A stretch of DNA of 64,000 nucleotides from Paenibacillus sp. BSR1-1 (GCF_030403775.1 NZ_JAQMWQ010000003.1:186001-250000), one strand, 5' to 3'; shown: positions 1 through 8,762, counted from the stretch's first letter. Numbers and translations are program-made. The notes: generated by a model not told the origin, from the letters alone.

Positions 1-1
1 A

Positions 2-97
2 TACGCATCTGGTTACTGTGAGATTATCCAAGAAGGGGAACCCAATTATAAAGTTAAACTGGCGCATTTTTCCGAATTGAAATTAAAAGGAGCGTGA
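2..97 (+). CDS. C-terminal end of an unidentified protein (partial)
   Basis: An open frame enters from the left edge and stops with TGA at 95-97, leaving 31 residues that end in FSELKLKGA. It is read as coding because the stop codon lies inside an intrinsic terminator, as expected for a gene end. No family can be recognised from so short a piece. Confidence 0.5.
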   Translation, partial: YASGYCEIIQEGEPNYKVKLAHFSELKLKGA

Positions 98-121
98 TCG
101 TCTAATGGCGGTCATTTTTTG
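95..121 (+). terminator. Intrinsic terminator overlapping the stop of the partial gene
   Basis: TGATCG (95-100) pairs with CGGTCA (109-114), with one G-U pair and an 8-nt loop, and a run of six T follows. The stem is short. Confidence 0.5.
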
Positions 122-261
122 TTAGTGTTCTAAAAGGGCTGTTTAGTAACAAAGTATTGAGTTTAAAGTCAGGGTAAAACCCGAAAATTATTATGTGTAG
201 AAATAAAAATAATATGTTCAATAGCTAAAATAATTATTTTTTATTAATAGTTGTACATAAT

Positions 262-290
262 TTGAATGAATTTGTTCATGATATTAGTAT
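262..290 (+). promoter_or_regulatory. Candidate sigma-A promoter for the hairpin-repeat RNA
   Basis: TTGAAT (262-267) and TAGTAT (285-290) are separated by 17 nt. Transcription would start near 297, just before the first hairpin unit. This is consensus matching only. Confidence 0.45.
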
Positions 291-296
291 CGGGTA

Positions 297-785
297 CGTA
301 ACGGTTGAGCCCAGATTTATATATGCTCTTTTAGGGTGTATAAAGGTCAGCCAAAGATTATATACAGGTCATCTAATCATGGTTTGTGTATAGTCGGAGG
401 GAAGATTCTATATGGTGGAGAAAGGTTTTATTGTAGTCGTACCTCTAGAAGGTATTATTACAATAGGGTCCCAATTTATCATATAGGGTCGAGCGAAGAT
501 CGTATCGAGTGCCGCAGACTAAGTTGAGTACATGACTCAATAAAGTTAACGTTCATATATAGCCGAGAGGTTATATATGGGTGTACAGGTATTTTGTACG
601 GTCGAACGAACCATTATTATGGGTGGTAAACTGTTTATTTATGGTCGAAAGATTATAAATAGGTAATCAGCTATTCATAATAGTGCAAGGTAGATCGTTA
701 CGTGCTCGTACCTTCCAATCTAAATACATATAATTTTAAAGATGATATGTAACAATTAAGTCACCTTCAAAGGTGACTTTTTATT
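297..785 (+). ncRNA. Candidate structured non-coding RNA made of repeated hairpins
   Basis: No convincing gene lies here, but the DNA is dense in hairpins. Two are near perfect: 554-579 (11-bp stem, GAGA tetraloop) and 636-661 (11-bp stem, GAAA tetraloop). Others are TGTATA/TACA-type at 337-366, ATTGTA/TACAAT at 430-464 with inner TACCT/AGGTA, 487-501, TTGAGT/ACTCAA at 524-540, GTACA/TGTAC at 583-599, and AAGGTA/TACCTT at 687-714. Several share an inner stem read as GGTC/GATT (345, 643), GGTC/GATC (487), AGCC/GGTT (561), AGTC/GATT (392, alternative register) and GGTT/GATT (303, weak). Changes on one arm are matched by changes on the other. Promoter-like boxes precede and a terminator closes it. 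I do not recognise the class. Confidence 0.55.
758..785 (+). terminator. Intrinsic terminator ending the hairpin-repeat RNA
   Basis: AAGTCACCT (758-766) pairs with AGGTGACTT (771-779) and is followed by a T-rich run. It points rightward, while the next gene (830-1942) is on the other strand, so it best fits the upstream non-coding transcript. Confidence 0.75.
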
Positions 786-829
786 TATGTAACATAATAC
801 ACGTTTTGTTACCAAACTGATAATGGTCA

Positions 830-1942
830 TTATTGAACGATTGAAGATTTAGGGCTTTTATCTTTGTATTTCTTTTTTATAAGAGCCACAAACAAAAGAA
901 AAAGCGGAAGTATGATTTGAATACTGGGAAAATAAAAAGAACCAGCCGTAGTAAAGAATTGCCCCATCTGTTGAAAATTTGGAGCTACCCATATACTGAA
1001 TATAACTTGAAGAAATCCTATTGGAAGTACAAACGATTTGTAATCAGATACATTTAGCCACTGAGCTACTCCAAGTACAAGCGCGTAATAAATAAGCGAA
1101 AACTTAACAAACATACCAGTAATCCAAACTGCTATGACAATCGATTCAACATGCTCGAAAAAATCAGCAAGGCTGATATACCTAAAAACATTCATTACTG
1201 GATATAACAATTCCGTGGTAGACCCGCCAAATACAAAAATGGTAGTCAAATTTGTAATCACCATGGTCAGTGTGATAGCCATTACTGAAATCATCCCCCA
1301 TTTTCCTCCTTTTTCATCCTTCAAAAAGGGCAGCAAAAAAGACATGTAAATAAAATCACCATACCACTCAATTGGAAAAAAAGCACCTTTTAAAGAGGGT
1401 TTAATCCCATTTCCCATGACAGGAAGCATGTTACGTGGTTCCATCTCAGGAAGAACCATCAACCCCATCAGCAGAAGAGGAAACATGAACAATGGAAGAA
1501 AAACCAATGCCGAGCGGGCAATCACTTCCACTCCTCCTTTTACAGCAAATGCACTAACTAGTGTCATACCAACAATCACCAATACGATTGGGGTTTTTGG
1601 AAGGACGGAGGTGATGATGAACTCGGCATACTCCCGTATAACGAAACCGCTGTTATGAAGGAAAAAAAACAAGTAGTAAATCCCCAGTGTTTTCCCAATT
1701 AAACGCCCCAAAATATTCTCACTGTACTGAATAATATTCTTTCCGGGAAAATGCTTGTGCAATTGAAGAAAAACAAGTACTATCAGTAAGCCAATAGGAC
1801 AGGCCCATATCGGGGCTATCCAAAGATCCTGCTTTGCATATGTTGCTGTAATAGAAGGAACTGTAAGAATTGCTGTAGCTAGGATGCCAGGATACATCAT
1901 AACGCCCATCTGAAAAGCAGAAATTTTCCCTTTTTCAATCAT
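830..1942 (-). CDS. Spore germinant receptor B subunit, distal copy (GerAB/GerKB family permease)
   Basis: A 370-residue integral membrane protein of the GerAB family (APC-superfamily fold). In germinant receptors the B subunit sits in the spore inner membrane and binds the small-molecule germinant. About ten hydrophobic segments are visible. The N-terminus MIEKGKISAFQMG is nearly identical to those of the two other B subunits here. The start is set by AAAAAGGAG about 8 nt upstream, in the same leader context as the gene at 2079-3191, which fits tandem duplication. It is the last gene of the leftward receptor operon, after a 136-bp gap that holds a decayed B-gene fragment. Its germinant cannot be read from sequence. 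Confidence 0.9.
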   Translation of the reverse strand: MIEKGKISAFQMGVMMYPGILATAILTVPSITATYAKQDLWIAPIWACPIGLLIVLVFLQLHKHFPGKNIIQYSENILGRLIGKTLGIYYLFFFLHNSGFVIREYAEFIITSVLPKTPIVLVIVGMTLVSAFAVKGGVEVIARSALVFLPLFMFPLLLMGLMVLPEMEPRNMLPVMGNGIKPSLKGAFFPIEWYGDFIYMSFLLPFLKDEKGGKWGMISVMAITLTMVITNLTTIFVFGGSTTELLYPVMNVFRYISLADFFEHVESIVIAVWITGMFVKFSLIYYALVLGVAQWLNVSDYKSFVLPIGFLQVIFSIWVAPNFQQMGQFFTTAGSFYFPSIQIILPLFLLFVALIKKKYKDKSPKSSIVQ

Positions 1943-1976
1943 TTTCTTTTCTCCTTTTTATAGTGTTCTTTATAAA

Positions 1977-2036
1977 AGAAATCCAGATTTCACGCTGTGC
2001 AAACTTGCCCGTAATAGCTGGAACAACAAGTAGAGC
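1977..2036 (-). pseudogene. Relic of a fourth gerB gene
   Basis: Read leftward, 1977-2036 encodes ALLVVPAITGKFAQREIWIS. This aligns without gaps to residues near 24-43 of the adjacent B subunit (AVLVVPSVTAKVAGRDMWIS). There is no start, no ribosome site, and no continuing homology on either side. It is a 20-codon remnant of a former tandem B gene, left between two intact ones. Confidence 0.75.
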
Positions 2037-2078
2037 GTTATGTAGAAAATCTTTTACATCGATAATATTCTTTATACG

Positions 2079-3191
2079 TTATGGATTAGTAGGAACAGGC
2101 TGTCTTTTATTCCTCATCTTTTTCTTTATGATTGCAATCAGAAGGAGCAACATCGGAATGAATGTCATTATAGATGGTATATAAAAAGGGGAGATTGTCC
2201 TTAAAAACCGGCCCAATTCTTGCCCATTGGCTGCTGCCCAAATACAAACCAGACATACAAGAAAACCAATAGGAAACACAATCGGCCGGTAGTCGGACAG
2301 ATTTAACCATTGGGCTGTTCCCAGAACAAGTACATAATAAAACACTGAAATTTTGATGAACGCTCCCATCACCCAAATAATGACCACGACTGCTTCAAGA
2401 TGTTCAAAAAAAGTCGCAACACTAATGTATCGGAAAGCAGTAAGCACTGGAAAGGCATAACTTGTTACTGATTCACCATACAAGAGAAGGCAAACGATAT
2501 TGATAATAACTAAATGTAAGATAATAACAATCACTGAGATTATTCCCCATTTTCCCCCTTTTTCACGATCCTTTAAAAAGGGAAGAAACATTGAGATAAG
2601 GGAGACTTCGCTTAACCAACCTTGCGGTATTACAGCACCCAGGATTGAGGGCATCATACCATGTTCCATGATTGGAACGATATTCTCTAGTTTTAAGTCA
2701 GGAATCAGTAAAATAAACAGTAACGGAGTAGACATAAATATTGGAACAAACACTTGAGCAGCTCTTCCCAACACTTCCAAACCACTGAGTACTGTAAAAG
2801 CACAGACCAAAATCATCCCCCCCATGACTACGAACATCGGGGTTCTCGGCAAAAAAGCTGCAATAATGAAATCCGCATATTCCCTGGTTATAATGCCACT
2901 TGAATGCAATAAAAAGAACAGATAGATAAGCCCAATGATTTTTCCTGGAATCCGTCCGATAATATCCCCACTGTACTGAATAATCGATTTTTCTGGAAAG
3001 TGCTTGTGCAATTGATACACGATAAACAAACTAAAAAATCCAACGAGTGAACCGAAAATTGGCGAAATCCACATATCACGTCCCGCGACCTTGGCGGTAA
3101 CGGATGGAACCACAAGAACAGCAGTTGCTACGACTGTTGGTTCTATCATAAGTGCCATCTGAAAGGCAGAAATTTTTCCTTTCTCAATCAT
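2079..3191 (-). CDS. Spore germinant receptor B subunit, proximal copy (GerAB/GerKB family permease)
   Basis: A 370-residue GerAB-family permease with about ten membrane segments, the same length as the copies at 830-1942 and 6693-7802 (369). It begins MIEKGKISAFQMALM. The ATG at 3191 has AAAAAGGAG at good spacing. It follows the small D-subunit gene by 37 bp and is the B gene most directly coupled to the A-C-D genes. The sequence between residues 20 and 120 differs clearly from the other two B copies. Since B subunits determine germinant specificity in known receptors, the copies may respond to different germinants, but that is inference. Confidence 0.9.
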   Translation of the reverse strand: MIEKGKISAFQMALMIEPTVVATAVLVVPSVTAKVAGRDMWISPIFGSLVGFFSLFIVYQLHKHFPEKSIIQYSGDIIGRIPGKIIGLIYLFFLLHSSGIITREYADFIIAAFLPRTPMFVVMGGMILVCAFTVLSGLEVLGRAAQVFVPIFMSTPLLFILLIPDLKLENIVPIMEHGMMPSILGAVIPQGWLSEVSLISMFLPFLKDREKGGKWGIISVIVIILHLVIINIVCLLLYGESVTSYAFPVLTAFRYISVATFFEHLEAVVVIIWVMGAFIKISVFYYVLVLGTAQWLNLSDYRPIVFPIGFLVCLVCIWAAANGQELGRFLRTISPFYIPSIMTFIPMLLLLIAIIKKKMRNKRQPVPTNP

Positions 3192-3228
3192 GCTGTTTTC
3201 TCCTTTTTAACATCCCATGATCTTACTA

Positions 3229-3450
3229 TTACTCAATCAACTTACCAAGCGGTTTAAAAAGTTTTTCAATCATCTGTGTAGGCCCTGGCATGTCTGGAAA
3301 GAACACAAGGAGAATGGCAAGCAGCCATCCCATCGCCGTTAAGGTTACAAAGGCCGCTTTTTCCTTTTTTTGATTTTGCTTCATTTTTGGCCATTCAAAT
3401 AATATGAGGAGTACCACACCTACTGTTATTGCAAACACAGTCCATATCAT
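3229..3450 (-). CDS. Small two-helix membrane protein, germinant receptor D subunit
   Basis: A 73-residue protein with two hydrophobic segments (about residues 3-19 and 35-53) joined by a lysine-rich loop. Its ATG overlaps the gerC stop by 4 bp (ATGA), so translation is probably coupled. Small two-helix D subunits lie in or beside many Bacillus germinant receptor operons and modulate receptor output. The assignment rests on size, topology and position, not on a distinctive motif. Confidence 0.8.
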   Translation of the reverse strand: MIWTVFAITVGVVLLILFEWPKMKQNQKKEKAAFVTLTAMGWLLAILLVFFPDMPGPTQMIEKLFKPLGKLIE

Positions 3451-4652
3451 TTCTTTTCTACCTCATTTTCTGGAACACCCGCTGGTGTAGTAGTCAATCC
3501 TGGTCGGCGTATACGCGTTTTAATTGCTATTTTTACGTCTACCTGCGGAAGGACCTTATCCCAATGATCTTTGACTTTCTCCCATTCTTTTGGGTATTTA
3601 CGGTGAAACGCATCTGCAAAACCAAACGCATCTACATTCATCCCGTTCTTTACTTGTATAAGGGGTAGGTTCAATCGTTGTTTGATGTCTTTTTCTAACT
3701 CCTTTTCTATCCTCTTTGTAATGTCAGTGCTCATTATGTCTAAATGGCTCCCATTTTGCACAATCGTTCCTTCTGATGTGATCTTTGCTAAGATTTTCCA
3801 CTTTCCATTTTTGATTGTAGGGATGAGCTTTGTCTTTTCACGTATGGGATCTAACGATATCGTTTCCCCTTTTTTGGGGTTTACCGTTACCGCAGTTACT
3901 TCGACTTCATTTCGTAACCACAGCAGTCCTCTAGTTACTTTGGTATCAATTTGACCGACCATTTTATCTTTCTTGAAAATAGCAGTCCCGATTATATTAG
4001 CAATCGTTTCTTGTTTGTTTCCAGTCAATGGCGGTAATGTTTTAATCAATGGCAGGAGAGCCGTACCCGTATCACCTTTTAACATCTGTTCAAAATCTTT
4101 CACGGTAACGCTCATACCAATATGCATCTCAGAAAGCTTTCGAAGCGCTTGTCCCACATATAGCTCTAAGGGTGGCTGTAATTCAAGAATATTGGCTGCT
4201 TTGCCTACACTAACAAACAAATCGGCCCGTTCTCGAGGTTCTGGGTGGCGAAGCCAAAAGTCAATTTGCTTATGTAAGCCTCCTGCTTTAGCAAGCTTTG
4301 TCCCAATAATATACACTTTACAATGCCCCCAAAAGATTTTACGCGGAAATTCTGTCTGGAGCTTTGACGTAGCATCAGCCATATTTTCTCCAATCGCAGA
4401 TCTTACCAAGACGGTGGGGCCTTCTCCGCCACCGCCCGCTCCCTGCTGCCCACCGCTCACAGCCCGAGGAATCAAAACTTGAATGGTAAGCTTGATGTTT
4501 TCCCCTTTTTCTTTGTCAATGGCAGCCCCCAATACCAGTGCCGTGTCATTCACTTCCCGTCTGTCCCAGCAACCGGTAAGCAGGAAACTAGCCGAAAACA
4601 AGAGAAGAACGAGGAATAATTTTGTCATGCTTTGAGACAAAAAGTGGTTCAT
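3447..4652 (-). CDS. Spore germinant receptor C subunit lipoprotein (GerAC family)
   Basis: A lipoprotein of about 401 residues. A signal peptide ends in the lipobox LTGC, followed by WDRREVND, typical of GerAC proteins. The C subunit is anchored on the outer face of the spore inner membrane and is needed for receptor function. An earlier ATG at 4664 touches the ribosome site, so the ATG at 4652, about 10 nt after AGAAGGAT, is preferred. A glycine-rich stretch (GGQQGAGGGGEG) near residue 70 is unusual. The gene starts 34 nt after the gerA stop and overlaps the D gene downstream, so A-C-D-B reads as one operon. Confidence 0.92.
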   Translation of the reverse strand: MNHFLSQSMTKLFLVLLLFSASFLLTGCWDRREVNDTALVLGAAIDKEKGENIKLTIQVLIPRAVSGGQQGAGGGGEGPTVLVRSAIGENMADATSKLQTEFPRKIFWGHCKVYIIGTKLAKAGGLHKQIDFWLRHPEPRERADLFVSVGKAANILELQPPLELYVGQALRKLSEMHIGMSVTVKDFEQMLKGDTGTALLPLIKTLPPLTGNKQETIANIIGTAIFKKDKMVGQIDTKVTRGLLWLRNEVEVTAVTVNPKKGETISLDPIREKTKLIPTIKNGKWKILAKITSEGTIVQNGSHLDIMSTDITKRIEKELEKDIKQRLNLPLIQVKNGMNVDAFGFADAFHRKYPKEWEKVKDHWDKVLPQVDVKIAIKTRIRRPGLTTTPAGVPENEVEKK

Positions 4653-4685
4653 CTTTACACACATCCTTCTCGTTTTTTCTTCACA

Positions 4686-6248
4686 CTACGATTCGTCTCC
4701 TTTTCCCGGATTCGGTTTTTGCCCGGGGGCTTGTCGATATGGATTGTATTCACCAGTTAAATGGGGGCGTTTATTCATCCCCCACCATGGAGCTCGAATC
4801 AAGGAATCTTTCAATTCATTCTTCTTCATAGGAGCGATTGGTGAAAGGTATGGTTCCCCAAACGAACGCAACCCGCATAAATGGACGACGATTAATATCA
4901 CCCCAAGCATTATCCCAAGCAACCCGAGCGAACCGGCAAGCAACATAATCGGAAAGCGTAGCATTCGTAAAGCAATCCCTTGTGTATAGTGCGGCACCAT
5001 AAAGGACGAAACGCCTGTAATCGCAACAAAGATAACCATCGGAGCGGATACTAATCCGGCTTGAACGGCAGCTTGACCGACGATTAAAGCGCCAACAATA
5101 CTAACAGCAGCCCCGACCTGTTTCGGAAGCCGAACCCCTGCTTCACGCAGCGCTTCAAATGTTATCTCCATCATTAATGCTTCCACAAGTGCCGGAAAGG
5201 GGACAGTTTCCCGTGAAGAAAACATACTGATCAGCAAGGCTGTCGGCACCATCTCCTGATGGTAGGTTAGAACCGCAACATATAGAGATGGCAAAAGAAG
5301 AGACATCAACATAAACACAAAACGCAACAAGCGGATAGCTGAGCTGATCAGGAAACGCTGATAATAGTCTTCTGGCGACTGCAGTAAGGAAAAAAAGCTA
5401 ATCGGAGCAATTAAGACAAAGGGAGTACCGTCTACTAAAATCACCACACGCCCCTCCAGGAGATTAGCAGCGGCTACATCCGGTCTCTCTGTATTGATAA
5501 GCTGAGGAAAAGGTGAATAGGGATTGTCTTCAATCAGTTCCTCGATATAACCACTTTCCAATACACTGTCTATGTCGATGCGCTGTAACCGGTTTTCGAC
5601 TTCCTCAATGAGGGTTTGATCTGCAAGTCCTTTCATGTAAGCAATTACAACATGAGTATCCGTATAGCGCCCAATCTTCCTCGATTTCATTTTGAGGTCA
5701 GGGCTTTTGATTTTACGTCTAAGTAGGGAGGTATTGACGTGCAATGCTTCCACAAAACCTTCCCGCGGCCCACGTACGACACTCTCTGCCTGTGGTTCTT
5801 CAATCGATCGTTTTTCCCATTTGCACAACCCCAAGGCAAGTCCGACCATTTCTTGTTCTACTAAAAGAACGGGAAACCCGACAGAGATATACTCTATGCA
5901 CTCTGTAACCGTTTTGACTTCTTTCATTTTTGAAATATGAATCTTTTTCTCTAACAATTCACGTGGACGAACCTTACCTTCTGTTTCTGACGCAAGGGGG
6001 GCGAGTACATTATCATCAACTTCTTCAAGATTAGATAAGCCCTCAATAAATATAAGAACGGCTCTTGTTTGTCCACCAATCAAAAATGTCCGAAAGACTA
6101 CATCCATGCAATCCTGATAAATGGAGTGAAAAACGTGCAAGTTTTCATCCAGATCAGAAGAAAGCAAACCTTTTTGCCCGGTAATCTCTTGTTGTGTATT
6201 GAGTTGTATTTGCTCATGGAACCTTTTTCGGTTTTTTCGAAACAACAT
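4686..6248 (-). CDS. Spore germinant receptor A subunit (GerAA family)
   Basis: A 520-residue GerA-family protein. A large soluble N-terminal region (to about residue 290) is followed by membrane segments (about 300-460) and a proline-rich soluble tail with the family-typical end EYNPYRQAPGQKPNPGKGDES-like region. A subunits assemble into pentameric inner-membrane channels that release ions when the B subunit binds germinant. The ATG has AAAGGAAGG upstream. It is the first gene of the leftward operon and is divergent from the third B gene at 6693. A forespore (sigma-G) promoter is expected, but I could not place its boxes with confidence. Confidence 0.93.
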   Translation of the reverse strand: MLFRKNRKRFHEQIQLNTQQEITGQKGLLSSDLDENLHVFHSIYQDCMDVVFRTFLIGGQTRAVLIFIEGLSNLEEVDDNVLAPLASETEGKVRPRELLEKKIHISKMKEVKTVTECIEYISVGFPVLLVEQEMVGLALGLCKWEKRSIEEPQAESVVRGPREGFVEALHVNTSLLRRKIKSPDLKMKSRKIGRYTDTHVVIAYMKGLADQTLIEEVENRLQRIDIDSVLESGYIEELIEDNPYSPFPQLINTERPDVAAANLLEGRVVILVDGTPFVLIAPISFFSLLQSPEDYYQRFLISSAIRLLRFVFMLMSLLLPSLYVAVLTYHQEMVPTALLISMFSSRETVPFPALVEALMMEITFEALREAGVRLPKQVGAAVSIVGALIVGQAAVQAGLVSAPMVIFVAITGVSSFMVPHYTQGIALRMLRFPIMLLAGSLGLLGIMLGVILIVVHLCGLRSFGEPYLSPIAPMKKNELKDSLIRAPWWGMNKRPHLTGEYNPYRQAPGQKPNPGKGDES

Positions 6249-6692
6249 GGACGCGCCTTCCTTTTGTTCAAGGTTGTATGGAAAATCGTGGTGAATTTAT
6301 TTTGTGATTTAACTAGTGAATCTATCCTGTTTAATTGGAAAATTATCCAACCATTTCAATATAACGTTTATTTTATGTTTGCTTTTGTAAATGTGGAAAA
6401 CAATATGTATCTATAAACCACTCAGCCTCATTTATTTTGTCTAAAGGTAGAGGTCTAGCTATTTCAGGTAGGGTTTGTGATTGTATAAAAAACATTATTT
6501 AGTAAAAAATACAAACGTGAAAATTACCTATTTTAGACTATCTAAAGGGGAAATAATATGGAAGGCGAGAGTCTCTAGTTGAACAAGAGGGATATCAAGA
6601 CAATAAATAATAAGGTCGTAAGGTTATTACAATTACACTGAAGAGGAAAAATAAACATAAGACAATTGGAGAATAAAGGGGATAAATAGATA
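6249..6692. other. Divergent intergenic region between gerA and the third gerB
   Basis: This AT-rich 444-bp spacer must hold both leftward and rightward promoters. The only symmetry seen is GTTTGT (near 6474) with ACAAAC (near 6512). No gene or relic was recognised. Confidence 0.4.
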
Positions 6693-7802
6693 ATGATCGA
6701 AAAAGGGAAAATCTCAGCTCTTCAGATGGGTATGATATTATATATTATCGTATTGGCCACATCTATTTTGTCCCTTCCAGCAGTTGCAGGAAAAGATGCA
6801 AAACAAGATCTTTGGCTATCACCGATATGGGCGTCGATTATTGGTTTTTTAGTGGTGTTTATTCTCTTGAAACTGAATACTTATTATCCTAAGCAAAACA
6901 TTGTTCAGTATAGCGAACATTTAATTGGAAAGCTTGCAAGCAAGATTCTTGGTTTTATTTTTTTGTTTTTCCATCTGTTTTTGAATGGAATTGTCTTACG
7001 TGAGTATGCTGAGTTTATTGCAAACTTCCTTCCCAAGACTCCACTACTAGTGGTAATAGTTAGTCTGGTTTTAGTCTGCGCGTCTGTAGCATACGGAGGA
7101 CTAGAATTGTTAGCACGTGTGACACAAACTTTTTTCCCATTATTTATTTTTCCCCTCCTGATAATGGGGATTCTTCTTTTACCCGATATGAAAGTCCAAA
7201 ATATACTTCCAATTATGGGAAATGGTATTTTACCATCTTTACAAGGTGCGATTCCAATTCAATCATGGCTGGGTGACTTTATATATATTAGTTTTTTTCT
7301 TCCATTTTTGAAAAATCCAGAAAAGGGACGGAAATGGGGCTTAATTTCTGTTGTAACAGTTGTGCTAACGATGGTGTTTACAAATTTAATTACGATTTTT
7401 ATAATGGATGATACTATTAAAGAACAGATATATCCAGTAATGAATGTTGCTAGGTATATCAGCCTCTTTCAATTTTTTGAGCATCTTGAATCGATTGTAA
7501 TGGCTATATGGGTTACTGGAATATTTATAAAAATTTCAGCCATTTATTATGTGCTCGTACTCGGGGCAGCTCAGTGCTTAGACGTAAAAGATTATAAGCC
7601 ATTTGTCTTCCCATTTGGTTTTCTACAAATAATATTTGGTTTTTGGGTAGCAACTAGTTATCAGCAACTAGTTTCTTTTTTATCTAAAAGTGGAATTTTT
7701 TACTTTTTTTCTTTTGAAGTTGTACTCCCTCTGTTTCTTTTACTTATTGCATTTATAAAAAACATAAAAATAAAAAGAACGAATCCAGCCAATATCCAAT
7801 AA
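6693..7802 (+). CDS. Spore germinant receptor B subunit, divergent copy (GerAB/GerKB family permease)
   Basis: A 369-residue GerAB-family permease with about ten membrane helices and N-terminus MIEKGKISALQMG. It is transcribed away from the A-C-D-B-B operon as a single gene, with ribosome site AAAGGGGA upstream of the ATG. A stand-alone B gene beside a full receptor operon is known in Priestia megaterium (gerVB near gerU), where it can pair with A and C proteins from another receptor. The same arrangement is inferred here, because no other A or C gene is in the window. Confidence 0.9.
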   Translation: MIEKGKISALQMGMILYIIVLATSILSLPAVAGKDAKQDLWLSPIWASIIGFLVVFILLKLNTYYPKQNIVQYSEHLIGKLASKILGFIFLFFHLFLNGIVLREYAEFIANFLPKTPLLVVIVSLVLVCASVAYGGLELLARVTQTFFPLFIFPLLIMGILLLPDMKVQNILPIMGNGILPSLQGAIPIQSWLGDFIYISFFLPFLKNPEKGRKWGLISVVTVVLTMVFTNLITIFIMDDTIKEQIYPVMNVARYISLFQFFEHLESIVMAIWVTGIFIKISAIYYVLVLGAAQCLDVKDYKPFVFPFGFLQIIFGFWVATSYQQLVSFLSKSGIFYFFSFEVVLPLFLLLIAFIKNIKIKRTNPANIQ

Positions 7803-7943
7803 CATTCATTATGCTAAATTAGCAACTATACGAATGGTCAATTATGCAAATCTCAAACCTTATATATAATTCATAAAAAAGGGGGGAGGGGGCAGAGTTA
7901 ATGGTTCAGCTTCCTTGTAGTTAAATCTTGATTTTCCGCAATC

Positions 7944-7977
7944 AGTCGCTTTTCTTGAATAAGAAGGCGACTTTTTG
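7944..7977 (+). terminator. Intrinsic terminator downstream of the divergent gerB
   Basis: AGTCGC (7944-7949) pairs with GCGACT (7967-7972) and a T run follows. It lies 142 bp past the gerB stop. The rest of 7803-8166 holds no gene that I can see. Confidence 0.65.
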
Positions 7978-8084
7978 TATTTTACTGGATTCTGGAACAA
8001 CACTTATTAGGGATTGGAGTTATATTAAGGTTTAGAAGAGATTATGAAGGATTACACTTAAACTATCGGGTGCTAGAGTTTAAG

Positions 8085-8112
8085 AAAGGATTGCTGCAGC
8101 GATCCTTTTTTT
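8085..8112 (+). terminator. Hairpin with T run upstream of the DinB-like gene
   Basis: AAAGGAT (8085-8091) pairs with ATCCTTT (8102-8108) around a GC-rich centre, followed by T. There is no gene just upstream, so it may end a short transcript or attenuate the DinB-like gene. Confidence 0.5.
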
Positions 8113-8166
8113 CTTGTGGTACGAACGGGTTTAGATAGTTACAATACGCGCTAAGGAGGATTTGGA

Positions 8167-8658
8167 ATGAACAGAACGGAATCGTTACTTCAAAACTGGG
8201 ACTTTTGCTACGATAAAGAAGATTGGTATCCGCCCCTCGCTGACGCAGTCAAATCGCTTACGGCGGAGCAAGCAGATTGGCGACCGGCTGGCGAGCATGC
8301 GAACACGATTTGGGAGACTGTTGAGCATTTGATTTTTTACAAGGAACGGTTGCTCAAAAGAATTACCGGTGAGGAATCGAAGTATCCGGAAGGTTTAACG
8401 AATGACGATACGTTCGCAGTCGCTTCGAAAACGGTGAGCGATTGGGAAGTCACGCAAAATAGGCTAAAAAGCGTCCATCTTGGCATCCGTGAGCGTATTA
8501 CGAATTTAAACGTTGACCAATTGCAAGCTCTTGTTACTAATCGTCCATTAGACGAGTGGTTGAACAGCCTCATTCTCCATGACGCTTATCATACGGGGCA
8601 AATTATCCTGATCCGCAAGTTGCAAGGTTCTTGGCCATCGCGCCGCTCTTTTGAATAG
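8167..8658 (+). CDS. DinB-family protein
   Basis: A 163-residue single-domain protein of the DinB/YfiT metal-binding four-helix-bundle superfamily. The pattern that supports this is a histidine in WETVEHLIFYKERLL (near residue 57) and the C-terminal HDAYHTGQI (near residue 140), which together supply the usual metal-binding histidines. AAGGAGG precedes the ATG at good spacing. Members include thiol transferases (such as BstA), but the substrate cannot be told. It stands alone between a hairpin and a shared terminator. Confidence 0.82.
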   Translation: MNRTESLLQNWDFCYDKEDWYPPLADAVKSLTAEQADWRPAGEHANTIWETVEHLIFYKERLLKRITGEESKYPEGLTNDDTFAVASKTVSDWEVTQNRLKSVHLGIRERITNLNVDQLQALVTNRPLDEWLNSLILHDAYHTGQIILIRKLQGSWPSRRSFE

Positions 8659-8728
8659 GGCAAAAGAGTTTTTTTAATTTCGTTGTTTTTAACTAAATTT
8701 TTGTCTTACCTATTTTAATTTTTCTAAA

Positions 8729-8762
8729 GGCCGAAATATACAAGGTATATTTTCGGCCTAAT
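8729..8762. terminator. Bidirectional terminator between the DinB-like gene and the membrane-protein gene
   Basis: GGCCGAAATATA (8729-8740) and TATATTTTCGGCC (8746-8758) form a long stem with A- and T-rich flanks. It serves two convergent genes. Confidence 0.75.

Noticed and set aside
336-527. 63-codon open frame on the + strand inside the hairpin region
   Set aside because: It spans several hairpins, has no ribosome site, and its translation (many Tyr, Arg, Ser from AT-rich repeats) looks like no protein family.
620-634. GGGTGGTAAAC resembles the T-box sequence
   Set aside because: The NACCGCG part of the T-box consensus is missing, and the following gene is on the other strand.
4622-4831. 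Open frames on the + strand across the germinant operon
   Set aside because: They are opposite-strand shadows of the gerC and gerA genes, which have family matches and ribosome sites.
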